Of a stretch of DNA of 64,000 nucleotides, positions 51,886-60,537 are shown in pieces. A model generated the notes under the pieces. It was not told the origin of the DNA and searched no databases. It was given only the letters and a program-made list of their open reading frames with translations. Origin of the DNA: an uncultured Flavobacteriaceae bacterium (GTDB lineage: Bacteria > Bacteroidota > Bacteroidia > Flavobacteriales > Flavobacteriaceae); contig CANLVG010000009.1 of assembly GCA_947494565.1 (NCBI GenBank), positions 186,001 through 250,000 on the forward strand. The letters are read 5' to 3'. A program made the position numbers and the translations under genes. How positions within the stretch are numbered: the first letter of the stretch is position 1; every line of letters starts with the position of its first letter.

Positions 51886-52110
51886 TTAATACTCGTCCTC
51901 GTTCCAGAGGTAGTCTTCTTCCGTGGGATAGTCCGGCCAGATTTCTTCTATAGACTCATAGATCTCACCTCCTTCTTCTTCCATTGACTGCAGGTTTTCA
52001 ACAACCTCCAATGGAGCACCTGTACGAATTGAGTAATCGATTAATTCGTCTTTTGTGGCGGGCCATGGCGCATCACTTAAATAGGATGCTAATTCTAATG
52101 TCCAATACAT
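51886..52110 (-). CDS. DUF2795 small acidic protein
   Basis: This 74-residue cytoplasmic protein begins MYWTLELASYLSDAPWPATKDELIDYSIRTGAPLEVVENLQ and ends in a strongly acidic tail. This is the DUF2795 family, small conserved helical proteins of unknown function found widely in Bacteroidota. The gene stands alone between the secA and cobalamin adenosyltransferase genes, with a full consensus promoter and its own terminator, indicating steady expression as a single unit. Confidence 0.87.
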   Translation of the reverse strand: MYWTLELASYLSDAPWPATKDELIDYSIRTGAPLEVVENLQSMEEEGGEIYESIEEIWPDYPTEEDYLWNEDEY

Positions 52111-52137
52111 GGTTAAAGTTTGATTTTAAAATTTTTG

Positions 52138-52167
52138 CAAAAGTAATTTTTAAAACGAAATAGCCAA
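52138..52167 (-). promoter_or_regulatory. Consensus Bacteroidota promoter of the DUF2795 gene
   Basis: On the minus strand TTG (52165-52167), 19 bp, TACTTTTG (52138-52145). Both boxes and the spacing match the -33/-7 consensus. The leader to the ATG at 52110 is about 20 nt. This is the clearest promoter in the window. Confidence 0.75.
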
Positions 52168-52235
52168 GTGAATTGGCATTTTTTATGAAATTATTTTGCT
52201 TTCAATACATGGATAACGAAGAAATTACGGATTTA

Positions 52236-52811
52236 TTAGTCTTTTTTTTCAGGAATCCATTTTATCTCATTCGCATGTAAGTCTGAAGACAATTTTCGTG
52301 CCAAGACGAAGAGGTAATCCGAGAGACGGTTCAAGTAAACCAAAACCTGGAGATCTACCGGTACATTTTCGTGTAATTGAGTCACTAAACGTTCCGCTCG
52401 GCGACATACGGTTCTGGCGATATGACAATATGACACTGTTGTGTGACCACCGGGAAGGATAAAATGGGTCATTGGGGGTAACTTTTCATCCATTGAATCC
52501 ATTTTGGTTTCAAGGAGTTCGATATCCGCATCGACTATTTTAGGAATGTTCAAACGTTCCTTACCGTTTTTTAACAACATCTTTTCTGGATCCGTCGCCA
52601 GGATGGCTCCAACGGTAAATAATTTGCTTTGGATCAAGGTCAACGTCTCTTTAGAGGAGACATCGATGTCTTGGTCGCGTATGAGGCCCAACCACGAATT
52701 CAGCTCATCTACAGTGCCGTAGCTATCGATACGTATGTGATGCTTCGCTACTCTGGTTCCTCCAAACAGGGCTGTAGTGCCTTTATCCCCGGTTTTTGTA
52801 TAGATCTTCAT
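52236..52811 (-). CDS. Cobalamin adenosyltransferase, PduO type
   Basis: This 191-residue protein has the PduO-type ATP:corrinoid adenosyltransferase motifs: IYTKTGDKGTTALFGGTRVAKHHIRIDSYGTVDELNSWLG at the N-terminus (ATP site) and CRRAERLV plus LNRLSDYLFVLARK at the C-terminus. It transfers the adenosyl group of ATP to the corrinoid cobalt, making coenzyme B12. It would serve the methylmalonyl-CoA mutase system to which MeaB (17620-18624) belongs. It follows a 49-residue membrane peptide gene by 34 bp on the same strand. No cobalamin riboswitch is visible upstream. Confidence 0.93.
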   Translation of the reverse strand: MKIYTKTGDKGTTALFGGTRVAKHHIRIDSYGTVDELNSWLGLIRDQDIDVSSKETLTLIQSKLFTVGAILATDPEKMLLKNGKERLNIPKIVDADIELLETKMDSMDEKLPPMTHFILPGGHTTVSYCHIARTVCRRAERLVTQLHENVPVDLQVLVYLNRLSDYLFVLARKLSSDLHANEIKWIPEKKD

Positions 52812-52845
52812 TTATTGTGTTCAAGAATGACTGTGAACAGGTGCT

Positions 52846-52995
52846 TTACTTCTCGGCTTCCTTGTCCTTTCGTTTATATCCGTCCATGAATTTACGGGAA
52901 TTCCGTGTTTTGGTTTTTCGACGGTTCATCATCGAAATGACCACGTATATTGAGAAAAGCACTCCGATTATTATATATGTTGTTTTACTCTCCAT
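52846..52995 (-). CDS. 49-residue putative membrane protein
   Basis: The minus-strand ATG at 52995 opens a 49-codon frame with a TAA stop at 52846-52848. The peptide has one membrane helix (TTYIIIGVLFSIYVVISMM, about 5-23) followed by a strongly basic, then Lys/Glu-rich tail (NRRKTKTRNS...KRKDKEAEK). The charge puts the tail inside. The frame fits between the methyltransferase-like and adenosyltransferase genes (31 and 34 bp gaps), consistent with a genuine operon member. No family recognised. Confidence 0.6.
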   Translation of the reverse strand: MESKTTYIIIGVLFSIYVVISMMNRRKTKTRNSRKFMDGYKRKDKEAEK

Positions 52996-53026
52996 GTCTT
53001 CGAAGTTGAATCTTCAATTTAGTGGA

Positions 53027-53521
53027 TTAAATCCGAATCTTAAAATGTTCTTTCGACTGCTCTTTTCGAAAAAAAAGAAGTCCGCAGTAAAATAGGTCAA
53101 TGGAAACGGTCACTGTAGTATTTTGCTTGAGGGAATTCCATAATTCGGTTCTATCCTTGGTCGTATGTATGTTGTCTATGAGTAGTATACTGTCATTGTG
53201 AATACTATTTTTTTGAGCGTTCAACTCGACCTTTGACGCTTCATCGAAGTAGATCAAATCATAACATTTCTGTTGACCGATCCTTAGGTCGAATTCTTTT
53301 CTGATTTGCCTTTCAATAGGCTGATTTTCAGTAATTAAGTCTAGGGTTTTTATCTTGAAAAAAGCAATGGATTTTAAGAGGACGCCCATAGTCTTAGAGC
53401 CTTCAAATTTGGGTTTGGCATATAAACATCGGGTTACAAATGAATAGACAAAGGGTGAATGAACACCATGTTGATTGGTGGCCGTCAAAAGGTGGTTGAT
53501 GTGAGCCTTGAGTCGGTACAT
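53027..53521 (-). CDS. Shortened class I methyltransferase-like protein
   Basis: This 164-residue protein carries the ends of a flavobacterial methyltransferase-like family: HINHLLTATNQHGVHSPFVYSFV at the N-terminus and SIDLFYCGLLFFRKEQSKEHFKIRI at the C-terminus. Between them KCYDLIYFDEASK and NDSILLIDNIHTTKDRTELWNSLKQ correspond to the later Rossmann strands. The glycine-rich SAM-binding motif I expected after the N-terminal block is not visible; the segment reads VLLKSIAFFKIKTLDLITENQ. It may have lost activity. The gene is flanked by the ABC-F and small membrane protein genes on the same strand. Confidence 0.65.
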   Translation of the reverse strand: MYRLKAHINHLLTATNQHGVHSPFVYSFVTRCLYAKPKFEGSKTMGVLLKSIAFFKIKTLDLITENQPIERQIRKEFDLRIGQQKCYDLIYFDEASKVELNAQKNSIHNDSILLIDNIHTTKDRTELWNSLKQNTTVTVSIDLFYCGLLFFRKEQSKEHFKIRI

Positions 53522-53562
53522 TTAATTCTTGTTTTTGGGATATCAAGATCAGTTTGTATAAC

Positions 53563-55443
53563 TCATCCATCCAATTGCATAGAAAGCTCGAACCAACGTT
53601 CCGTCTTGGTTTCGATACCATCGATGATTTCCTTCAGTTTTTTAGAGAGTTCGGCAATTTCATCTCCGGAGAGATCGCCTGTAATGAATTCCTGTTCAAT
53701 CTCCCCTTTTTTGAACTCTAGCTTGCGGATATCTTTTTCAAGTTGTTTGTACTCCTTCTGTTCTTTATACGATAAGCCTTTGACCGTATCATCGGCCTTC
53801 CAACTTTTCTTTTCGGGTTTTGTTTCGGACAACTTTTTCTTTTCCTCTCGGCTTTCGATGATGACGCTATCCTCATAAATCCTAAAATCAGAATAGTTTC
53901 CGGGAAAGTCCTCGATGACCCCATCACCCCGAAACACAAAGAGGTGGTCTACTATTTTATCCATAAAGTAGCGATCGTGCGATACGACAATTAGGCATCC
54001 CGGAAAATCCAAAAGGAAACTTTCCAGCACGTTTAAGGTAACAATATCCAAATCGTTCGTGGGTTCGTCCAAAATCAGGAAATTCGGATTTTGGATTAGA
54101 ACCGTACACAAATAAAGCCGTTTGCGTTCTCCTCCGCTTAGCTTTTCTACAAAATCGTACTGCTTTTTTCGATCGAACAGGAAACGTTCCAACAGTTGTT
54201 GTGCAGAAATTTGCCGCCCTTTGGCCAACGGAATGTAATCACCGAATTCACGGATAACTTCGATTACCTTTTGGCCTGGCTTGATTTCGATGCCTTTTTG
54301 GGTATAATACCCGAATTTTATGGTATCGCCCACAACGACCTTACCACCATCGGGCTGGTCACTACCTGTGATGATGTTCAAAAAGGTCGATTTACCTGTG
54401 CCGTTTTTTCCGATTATGCCAATACGTTCCCCTTTCAAAAAGGTGTAATTGAACTGATCGAGAATGGGTTTGTCAGGAAACGATTTTGAGATCTTGTGCA
54501 ATTCAAGAATCTTGCTTCCCATGCGTTGCATGTTGATCTCAAGTTCGATTTCGTGATCTTTACGTCGTTTACCTGCTCTTTCCTTGATGGCCTGAAAGTC
54601 ACTTATACGTGACTTTGACTTAGTGGTTCGGGCCTTGGGCTGGCGTCGCATCCAGCTTAATTCTTGTTTGAACAGTCGTTTGGTCTTGTGATGCTCTACG
54701 GCTTCCTGTTCAATTCGAGCCTCCTTTTTTTCCAGGTAATAGGAGTAGTTTCCCTTGTACGGATACAGTTGTCCATCTTCCAATTCAATGATCTCATTGC
54801 ACACCCGTTCTAAAAAGTAGCGGTCGTGCGTCACCATAAAAAGGGTCATATTTTCCTTGGCAAAATAGTCTTCCAACCATTCGATCATCTCAAGGTCAAG
54901 GTGGTTGGTCGGCTCATCCAAGATCAATAATTCGGGTCGATTGATCAAGGCATTGGCCAGGGCGAGTCGTTTTTTCTGTCCTCCTGAAAGTTTTCCCACT
55001 TTCACATCGAGGTTTTCGAGTTTGAGTTTAAAAAGAATTTGCTTGTACTGCGTTTCGAAATCCCAAGCATTGAAACGTTCCATTGCCTCAAAGGCAATTT
55101 GATAGGCGTCAGCATCTTCAGGGTTCTGTAGAGCCCTTTCATAGTTCTGAATGACCTTCAGTATCTCATTGTCGGAAGCGAAGATGGTCTCTTCGACCGT
55201 TAGATTGGGCTCTAAATCGGGTTCTTGCTCTAAAAAGGAAACGCGAATGTTCTTTCGGTAATTTACTTGACCGGCGTCGGGAGTGTCTTTTCCTGAAAGT
55301 ATGTTGAGAATAGAAGTTTTACCTGTACCGTTCTTGGCGATAAAGGCAATTTTCTGGTCTTTGTTAACACCAAAGGAAAGGCCTTTAAAAAGTACTAGTT
55401 CGCCATAGGCTTTTGATATATTTTCAACGGTGAGCAGGTTCAT
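53563..55443 (-). CDS. ABC-F family ATPase (Uup-like)
   Basis: This 626-residue cytoplasmic protein has two ABC domains, each with Walker A (AKNGTGKTS; GKNGTGKST), the LSGG signatures (KLSGGQKKRLALA; KLSGGERKRLYL) and Walker B (LLILDEPTNHLDL; FLILDEPTNDLDI). A 60-residue interdomain linker and a C-terminal coiled coil (KEQKEYKQLEKDIRKLEFKKGEIEQE) follow. There is no membrane part. ABC-F proteins bind ribosomes to relieve stalls or protect from antibiotics; Uup also touches DNA-transposition phenotypes. The gene begins 6 bp after the DUF4105 gene ends. Confidence 0.93.
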   Translation of the reverse strand: MNLLTVENISKAYGELVLFKGLSFGVNKDQKIAFIAKNGTGKTSILNILSGKDTPDAGQVNYRKNIRVSFLEQEPDLEPNLTVEETIFASDNEILKVIQNYERALQNPEDADAYQIAFEAMERFNAWDFETQYKQILFKLKLENLDVKVGKLSGGQKKRLALANALINRPELLILDEPTNHLDLEMIEWLEDYFAKENMTLFMVTHDRYFLERVCNEIIELEDGQLYPYKGNYSYYLEKKEARIEQEAVEHHKTKRLFKQELSWMRRQPKARTTKSKSRISDFQAIKERAGKRRKDHEIELEINMQRMGSKILELHKISKSFPDKPILDQFNYTFLKGERIGIIGKNGTGKSTFLNIITGSDQPDGGKVVVGDTIKFGYYTQKGIEIKPGQKVIEVIREFGDYIPLAKGRQISAQQLLERFLFDRKKQYDFVEKLSGGERKRLYLCTVLIQNPNFLILDEPTNDLDIVTLNVLESFLLDFPGCLIVVSHDRYFMDKIVDHLFVFRGDGVIEDFPGNYSDFRIYEDSVIIESREEKKKLSETKPEKKSWKADDTVKGLSYKEQKEYKQLEKDIRKLEFKKGEIEQEFITGDLSGDEIAELSKKLKEIIDGIETKTERWFELSMQLDG

Positions 55444-55449
55444 GTAGTG

Positions 55450-56643
55450 CTATTTGGATTTATAGATTTCAGGCTGTCCTATGAGGTGTTGTAAGAATAG
55501 ATATCGTATACCTAAGGCGAGCAAAATGAAAATAACAAGGGGAGAGAACACCTGAATTTTAAAGAGCCAAATGAAAGGTATGATGAGTATAAGAACAAGT
55601 AGGGTCCAAAGGTATTTTTTGATCCATTCGGGCGGTGTTGTACGTTTTACCAAGATAAATGCAATGATCACATTGATCGGAAAGACCCAAAGCACATTGA
55701 AATTTGAAACTGTTTGGCTATGATCAGTCAAGAACCATAGGAAAAGAAGTAATACCCCGGCTAGTCCAGTTACAAAAAAGAGCGTAAAATCAAGCCATCT
55801 ACTTCTCCGTTTTTTAGTGAAATCCCTGTATGTGACAAATACGACGATGAGCAGGAGCACTAGAAGCCAAAACAAGGGTGTCATCAAGAACGAGCCTGAT
55901 TTATGGAGTGATTTTGATTGATAGAGAACCGATATGCTGGAAACCAATGGTTCATTGTTCAACTTAGCCGTTTGTAACTGCTCTAGGGTGTAGGCCGGAA
56001 GATACATGTGTTCTTCGGGAGTGGCTTCCACATCGATAACCGAGCCTAGTGCGAGATCGATTCCGAACGCGGACCATGAATTCGTATCCAAATTTTGATG
56101 GATCAGTTGACGAAACGTAAACTTGTTTTTTAGATAGGTATCATCGAATACCAACGGATCTCCTAACGAAGTTTTAAGTACCTCCCAAACTTTTGTAGAA
56201 CAGTTGTCAAAGAAGAAATCATAGGAATAGACCTGGTTCTCGGGCAGATTATTACGTTCTAGAAATCTGAACAGCGCATTTCGCTCGATAAGGCTAAGGT
56301 TCAAGTCTTGTTCCTTGACCCATCTGTCGTAATACTCATATTCCGCTAAAAACCTAGGAAAACGTTGTCTCGCCAAACGATAATCCATTTGCCCCTGAAT
56401 AAATTTCAGGTAAAAATATTTTGAGGAATCATCGAATATGCCATAGTTGTACACTACGTCAATTCCCAAAGAGGTGTCTTGAACGTGAAATGCGCTGTGG
56501 CCAAAAGAGGCGTATAATTCTTCACCAGGACCACAGGTCAGGACACTAATTTTTGAAAGTGGTGTCAATTCGGGAGTTTGGCCAAGACCAAAAAAGGAAC
56601 AGCCAATGAAAAAGGTGCCAAAAAATAAGTGCAATAGCTTCAT
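55450..56643 (-). CDS. DUF4105 protein with C-terminal membrane helices
   Basis: This 397-residue protein has a signal peptide (cleavage about FGLGQ) and an N-terminal DUF4105 domain (LTCGPGEELYASFGHSAFHVQD, VYNYGIFDDSSKYFYLKFIQGQMDYRL, SYDFFFDNCSTKVWEVL). The FGHSA and NCS blocks resemble a NlpC/P60-type Cys/His peptidase core. The C-terminal third has five to six membrane helices. DUF4105 is a predicted periplasmic enzyme of unknown substrate. It is divergent from pssA and cotranscribed with the ABC-F gene. Confidence 0.87.
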   Translation of the reverse strand: MKLLHLFFGTFFIGCSFFGLGQTPELTPLSKISVLTCGPGEELYASFGHSAFHVQDTSLGIDVVYNYGIFDDSSKYFYLKFIQGQMDYRLARQRFPRFLAEYEYYDRWVKEQDLNLSLIERNALFRFLERNNLPENQVYSYDFFFDNCSTKVWEVLKTSLGDPLVFDDTYLKNKFTFRQLIHQNLDTNSWSAFGIDLALGSVIDVEATPEEHMYLPAYTLEQLQTAKLNNEPLVSSISVLYQSKSLHKSGSFLMTPLFWLLVLLLIVVFVTYRDFTKKRRSRWLDFTLFFVTGLAGVLLLFLWFLTDHSQTVSNFNVLWVFPINVIIAFILVKRTTPPEWIKKYLWTLLVLILIIPFIWLFKIQVFSPLVIFILLALGIRYLFLQHLIGQPEIYKSK

Positions 56644-56743
56644 GAAATACGCTGATCTTTCAAGGGCAAATATGCGAATAATAATGGACTAAAACGATTA
56701 CTTAAAAATTGTCTTATTTTTACTGAACTCATCCTTGGTAGTT

Positions 56744-57496
56744 ATGAAAAGACACATTCCGAACTTTATAACCTTGCTCAATGTTTTCTGTGGATGTGTG
56801 GCGACCGTTTTCGCCGTACTCAATCAACTGGAATTAGCTGCGGTTTTTGTATGCCTCGGTATTCTTTTCGACTTTTTTGATGGTCTGGCGGCACGAGTTT
56901 TGGATGTACGCAGTGAATTGGGGCTACAACTCGATTCTTTGGCAGATGTCATTACAAGCGGAGTAGTGCCGGGCATTGTAATGTTTCAATTGTTGGGCAT
57001 GTCCATGTCGGGAGGTTGGAACGTAGATATGAATGCTCAAGCGTCTGACGCTACTTTTTGGGTCGGACTCAAAGTAGCCCCGCTGCCATTTTTTGGTTTT
57101 TTGATTACGATGGCCTCGGCGTATCGTTTGGCAAAGTTCAATATTGATGCGAATCAAACATCCTCTTTTATCGGTTTGCCCACTCCGGCAAATACCTTGT
57201 TGATCATATCCTTACCATTGATATTGATCTATCAGAACAATGATCTCTTGAACGGAATCATATTAAATCAATGGTTCTTGATCGCCATGACCATTTTAAG
57301 TGCGGTTCTACTCAATAGTAATATCGAGCTCTTTGCCCTTAAGTTCAAGAATTGGAACTTTCAGGATAATGCCCTGCGTTACATTTTTATTATCATCAGT
57401 TTGGTGTTACTGGTCACATTTCGATTTTTGGCAGTACCTATAATAATAGCTTTTTATATTGTAAGTTCGGTCATCAGTAAATCTTCTAACGGATGA
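56744..57496 (+). CDS. pssA: CDP-diacylglycerol-serine O-phosphatidyltransferase PssA
   Basis: This 250-residue membrane protein of the CDP-alcohol phosphatidyltransferase family has the full motif D46-G47-x2-A50-R51-x8-G60-x3-D64-x3-D68 (DGLAARVLDVRSELGLQLDSLAD). It has eight membrane helices. It couples CDP-diacylglycerol to serine, making phosphatidylserine, the first step to phosphatidylethanolamine. I start it at ATG 56744, since the in-frame TTG 9 bp upstream only adds MVV before MKRHIPNF. It overlaps the DinB-like gene by 4 bp. Confidence 0.92.
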   Translation: MKRHIPNFITLLNVFCGCVATVFAVLNQLELAAVFVCLGILFDFFDGLAARVLDVRSELGLQLDSLADVITSGVVPGIVMFQLLGMSMSGGWNVDMNAQASDATFWVGLKVAPLPFFGFLITMASAYRLAKFNIDANQTSSFIGLPTPANTLLIISLPLILIYQNNDLLNGIILNQWFLIAMTILSAVLLNSNIELFALKFKNWNFQDNALRYIFIIISLVLLVTFRFLAVPIIIAFYIVSSVISKSSNG

Positions 57497-58023
57497 CAGC
57501 AATTAATCTCTTATTGATACAGACCCAGGAGGCCCATAAGTGGACACATCAGTTAATCGATTCGGTACCCGATCCGCTCTGGGATATTACGCCAGAAGTA
57601 TTGGAATCGAATATCGCATGGCAGATCGGTCACTTGGTAATTAGCGAATACTATCATGCCATTTTGGTGATTAAAGGTTTTGACGAAGAAATTACGGCAA
57701 AAATCGATTTAAAAACGCATAACCAATTATACGGGTATAACAGTGATCCTAGAAATGTAGTCGGCAAAGCGCACCCCCTTGAGTTGCGCGAGCAATTACA
57801 CTTTATTCAAAAGAAGGTGTTGGCGACAATTGGTGCACTACGCGATACGGATTTGGAAGCCGCGGTTGAACAACCGATCAAACAAAAACACCCTGTGGCC
57901 ATTACAAAATTTGATGCCATTTCATGGAATATCAAACACACCATGTGGCATTGTGGGCAGATGGCGACACTTAAAAGAATGGTGCATGAAAGCTATGATT
58001 ACGGATTAAAAAAAAGTAGTTGA
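57493..58023 (+). CDS. DinB family protein
   Basis: This 176-residue protein has the DinB four-helix layout with three metal-binding histidines: WQIGHLVISEYYH near residue 50, and NIKHTMWHCGQMATLKRMV near residue 150. The family includes bacillithiol and mycothiol S-transferases and DNA-damage-induced proteins; no substrate can be inferred for this one. The start ATGA overlaps the pssA stop, and lgt follows 12 bp later, so it rides in the lipid/lipoprotein operon. Confidence 0.85.
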   Translation: MTAINLLLIQTQEAHKWTHQLIDSVPDPLWDITPEVLESNIAWQIGHLVISEYYHAILVIKGFDEEITAKIDLKTHNQLYGYNSDPRNVVGKAHPLELREQLHFIQKKVLATIGALRDTDLEAAVEQPIKQKHPVAITKFDAISWNIKHTMWHCGQMATLKRMVHESYDYGLKKSS

Positions 58024-58035
58024 CCCCGTTGACCT

Positions 58036-58872
58036 ATGAACGACAATCTCATCCACTGGAATGTTGATCCTGAAATCTTCTGGATTACAGATTCATTTCC
58101 ACTCAAATATTACGGCCTTTTTTGGATTTTAGGGCTGATTTTAGGGTACTATATCGTGCAGAGAATCTATAAAAAGGAGGGCGTGCCGACGGAACAGCTA
58201 GAACAGTTGGCAAGCTATATTTTTGTGGGGATACTACTGGGCGCGCGTTTGGGCCATTGCTTGTTTTATGATTTTGAGTATTATTCCGAGCATCTTTTGG
58301 AAATCGTCTTGCCTATTCGTGAAGTGAACGGAAGCTATCAATTTAGTGGTTTTCAAGGTTTGGCAAGCCACGGGGGTGTCGTCGGGGCCATAATCGCGAT
58401 TGCCTATTATTGGAAAAAGACCAAGACCAGCCTCTTGTGGATGTTGGATAGGGTGTCCATAGGAGGGGCAGTGACCGCCGCCTTTATTCGATTGGGCAAT
58501 TTGATGAACTCTGAAATTTATGGCAAGCCTACCGATGGCAGTTGGGGTTTTGTTTTTGAACGAGATGACCTGATACCGAGGCATCCGACCCAGTTGTATG
58601 AAGCCGTGGCCTATTTGGTGATCTTCGCGGTCTTGGCTTTCCTGTACCGAAAAAGAACGGCCACCACCCGAAACGGACTCCTTGTTGGCATGTTGTTCAT
58701 TCTTTTGTTTTCCGCCCGCTTCATCATCGAATTTTTTAAGGAGAATCAAGTGGGTTTCGAAGATACGATGACGCTGAATATGGGCCAATGGTTGAGTGTG
58801 CCGTTTGTTGTATTCGGATTGTTATTGGTTTTCCGCAAGGATAATCGAGTTGCAAAAGAAACTCTTTCGTGA
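58036..58872 (+). CDS. lgt: Prolipoprotein diacylglyceryl transferase Lgt
   Basis: This 278-residue inner-membrane protein has seven hydrophobic helices and the Lgt signature FIRLGNLMNSEIYGKPT (about residues 155-171), YYGLFWILG near residue 30, and RHPTQLYEAVAY. It adds the diacylglyceryl group to the lipobox cysteine of prolipoproteins, of which this window alone encodes about eight. It is followed by pnuC with a 4-bp overlap. Confidence 0.95.
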   Translation: MNDNLIHWNVDPEIFWITDSFPLKYYGLFWILGLILGYYIVQRIYKKEGVPTEQLEQLASYIFVGILLGARLGHCLFYDFEYYSEHLLEIVLPIREVNGSYQFSGFQGLASHGGVVGAIIAIAYYWKKTKTSLLWMLDRVSIGGAVTAAFIRLGNLMNSEIYGKPTDGSWGFVFERDDLIPRHPTQLYEAVAYLVIFAVLAFLYRKRTATTRNGLLVGMLFILLFSARFIIEFFKENQVGFEDTMTLNMGQWLSVPFVVFGLLLVFRKDNRVAKETLS

Positions 58873-59564
58873 AGTTGAATTCCACAGATTCATATTGGTT
58901 TTTAGGTTTGACAGCCTTGGCCTTGGGATATTGTCTTTTGACCAAAACAGCTCTATTCGAATCTAGTGTAATCGTTACTGGAATTCTGTGCGTTGCACTC
59001 ATAGCAATAGGTCGAAAAGAAGGATATCTCTTCGGGCTATACAATTGTGCGGCATATGCTTGGATTGCTTACGAAAATGGACTTTTTGGTGAAGTTCTCC
59101 TGAACCTCTTGTTTTATCTCCCTACTGGTGTAATCGGTTTCTTTATGTGGCGAAAAAGGGAAGGAGGCAAAGGGGTTTTGATGCGAAGATTGTCATGGCC
59201 TACTTTGGTTAAAATAATGGGAAGCGTTCTTCTCTTCGTTCTTATTTTGGGTTTCTTGCTAACTTTTTTCAAAGGTCAAAAAAATCCCTTTCTCGACGCG
59301 ACCACCAATGCTGTAGGTATTTGTGCTACTTTTTTAATGATGTATCGCTATGCGGAACAATGGATATTCTATATTCTGTTGAACTGTATCACGATTGCAC
59401 TTTGGGTCTTGAGGTATATCGACCAAGGCACTGAGGTAGACAGTATGATTTTTATGTGGGTCCTTTTTCTCGCAAATAGTATTTTTGGATATGTTACCTG
59501 GTCTAGAAACACCAGCCCCAATGCATTTGAAAACGATTATGAAAAGAGGATTGACCTTAGGTAA
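58869..59564 (+). CDS. pnuC: Nicotinamide riboside/nucleoside transporter PnuC
   Basis: This 231-residue membrane protein has about seven helices and the PnuC blocks FESSVIVTGILCVALIAIGRKEGYLFGLYNCAAYAW, GVIGFFMW and QWIFYILLNCITIALWVL. It facilitates entry of nicotinamide riboside, with phosphorylation by NadR trapping the substrate. The start codon is GTG (overlapping the lgt stop). The nadR gene begins inside its 3' end, which supports the substrate call over thiamine-type PnuT. Confidence 0.92.
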   Translation: MKLNSTDSYWFLGLTALALGYCLLTKTALFESSVIVTGILCVALIAIGRKEGYLFGLYNCAAYAWIAYENGLFGEVLLNLLFYLPTGVIGFFMWRKREGGKGVLMRRLSWPTLVKIMGSVLLFVLILGFLLTFFKGQKNPFLDATTNAVGICATFLMMYRYAEQWIFYILLNCITIALWVLRYIDQGTEVDSMIFMWVLFLANSIFGYVTWSRNTSPNAFENDYEKRIDLR

Positions 59565-60537
59565 GTTCGCACCACTACACAAAGGACATGAGTTTCTTCT
59601 GAAAACAGCACTTTCGGAAGTAGACGAACTGTATGTATTGATTTATGATACTGATGTGATTTCAGTTCCCTTACAAGTACGCGCGGGTTGGATCAAAGAA
59701 TTATTTCCCACTATCATAATTATAGAGGCTTGGGATGGTCCTGAGGGTTACGGTGACACTCCTGAAATCAAAAAAGTTCAGGAAGAGTACATTCTAAAGC
59801 GACTAGGAACCGTCAAGATTACGCATTTCTATAGTAGCGAATTTTACGGGGGTCATGTGAGTAAGGCATTAGGCGCAATCGATCGACGAGTAGATGAAGC
59901 TCGGCGAGTTATTCCTATTTCAGGCACGGCATTGCGTAAGAATACTTTTGGGTTACGAGCTTATCTCTCAGACATTGTATATAAAGATTTAGTGCTTCGG
60001 GTTTGTTTTTTAGGGGCTCCCTCCACTGGTAAAAGCACACTTACTATAAAATTGAGTGCGATTTATGATACTGAATATATGCCTGAATACGGAGCCGAGT
60101 TTTGGCTTGAAAACCAAATTAATCGCCGAATCACCCTTGATCAGTTTGAGTTGATTGCACCGGAGCACCATAATAGAGAGGATGAACTCGTGTTACAAAG
60201 CAATGGTTATTTGTTTTGCGACACCTGTGCCATTACCACCTATATGTTCGCCAAAGACTATCACGGTATGGCTGGTCCGGTTTTGACACAATATGCGAAA
60301 ATGGCGGAAAAACGGTATGATCTCTTCTTTTTGTGTGATACCGATATTCCTTATCACGATACGTGGGAACGTAGTGGAAATCAGAAACGTCAATGGTTTC
60401 AAAATCAAATTATCGGGGATTTAAAAGAAAGAAAAATTCCCTTTATCAGACTGGCAGGAACTCTTGAAGAACGTGTTCAAAAGGTGCAGAAAGTTTTAAG
60501 GGATTTTGAGAAATACGATACTATTTTAGATCACTAA
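59539..60537 (+). CDS. nadR: Bifunctional NMN adenylyltransferase/ribosylnicotinamide kinase NadR
   Basis: This 332-residue protein has an N-terminal nucleotidyltransferase domain with [12 protein letters not shown] (8-19) and ISGTALR (127-133). A C-terminal kinase domain has P-loop GAPSTGKST (159-167) and later [16 protein letters not shown]. It phosphorylates nicotinamide riboside and adenylates NMN to NAD+. The DNA-binding domain of enterobacterial NadR is missing. I start it at ATG 59539; upstream ATGs at 59521 and 59485 only add residues not found in the family. It converges with lptB, overlapping it by 4 bp. Confidence 0.92.
   Translation: MKRGLTLGKFAPLHKGHEFLLKTALSEVDELYVLIYDTDVISVPLQVRAGWIKELFPTIIIIEAWDGPEGYGDTPEIKKVQEEYILKRLGTVKITHFYSSEFYGGHVSKALGAIDRRVDEARRVIPISGTALRKNTFGLRAYLSDIVYKDLVLRVCFLGAPSTGKSTLTIKLSAIYDTEYMPEYGAEFWLENQINRRITLDQFELIAPEHHNREDELVLQSNGYLFCDTCAITTYMFAKDYHGMAGPVLTQYAKMAEKRYDLFFLCDTDIPYHDTWERSGNQKRQWFQNQIIGDLKERKIPFIRLAGTLEERVQKVQKVLRDFEKYDTILDH

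Noticed and set aside
52812-53026. Cobalamin riboswitch before the adenosyltransferase gene
   Set aside because: The gap is filled by a 49-codon frame, and no B12-box-like conserved sequence is visible.
58234-58788. 184-codon frame antisense to lgt
   Set aside because: The Lgt frame is certain; the antisense is a codon-bias shadow.
58036-59564. TPP riboswitch control of PnuC (thiamine-type transporter)
   Set aside because: pnuC is inside an operon, overlapping both lgt and nadR. No TPP element is seen, and NadR indicates nicotinamide riboside.
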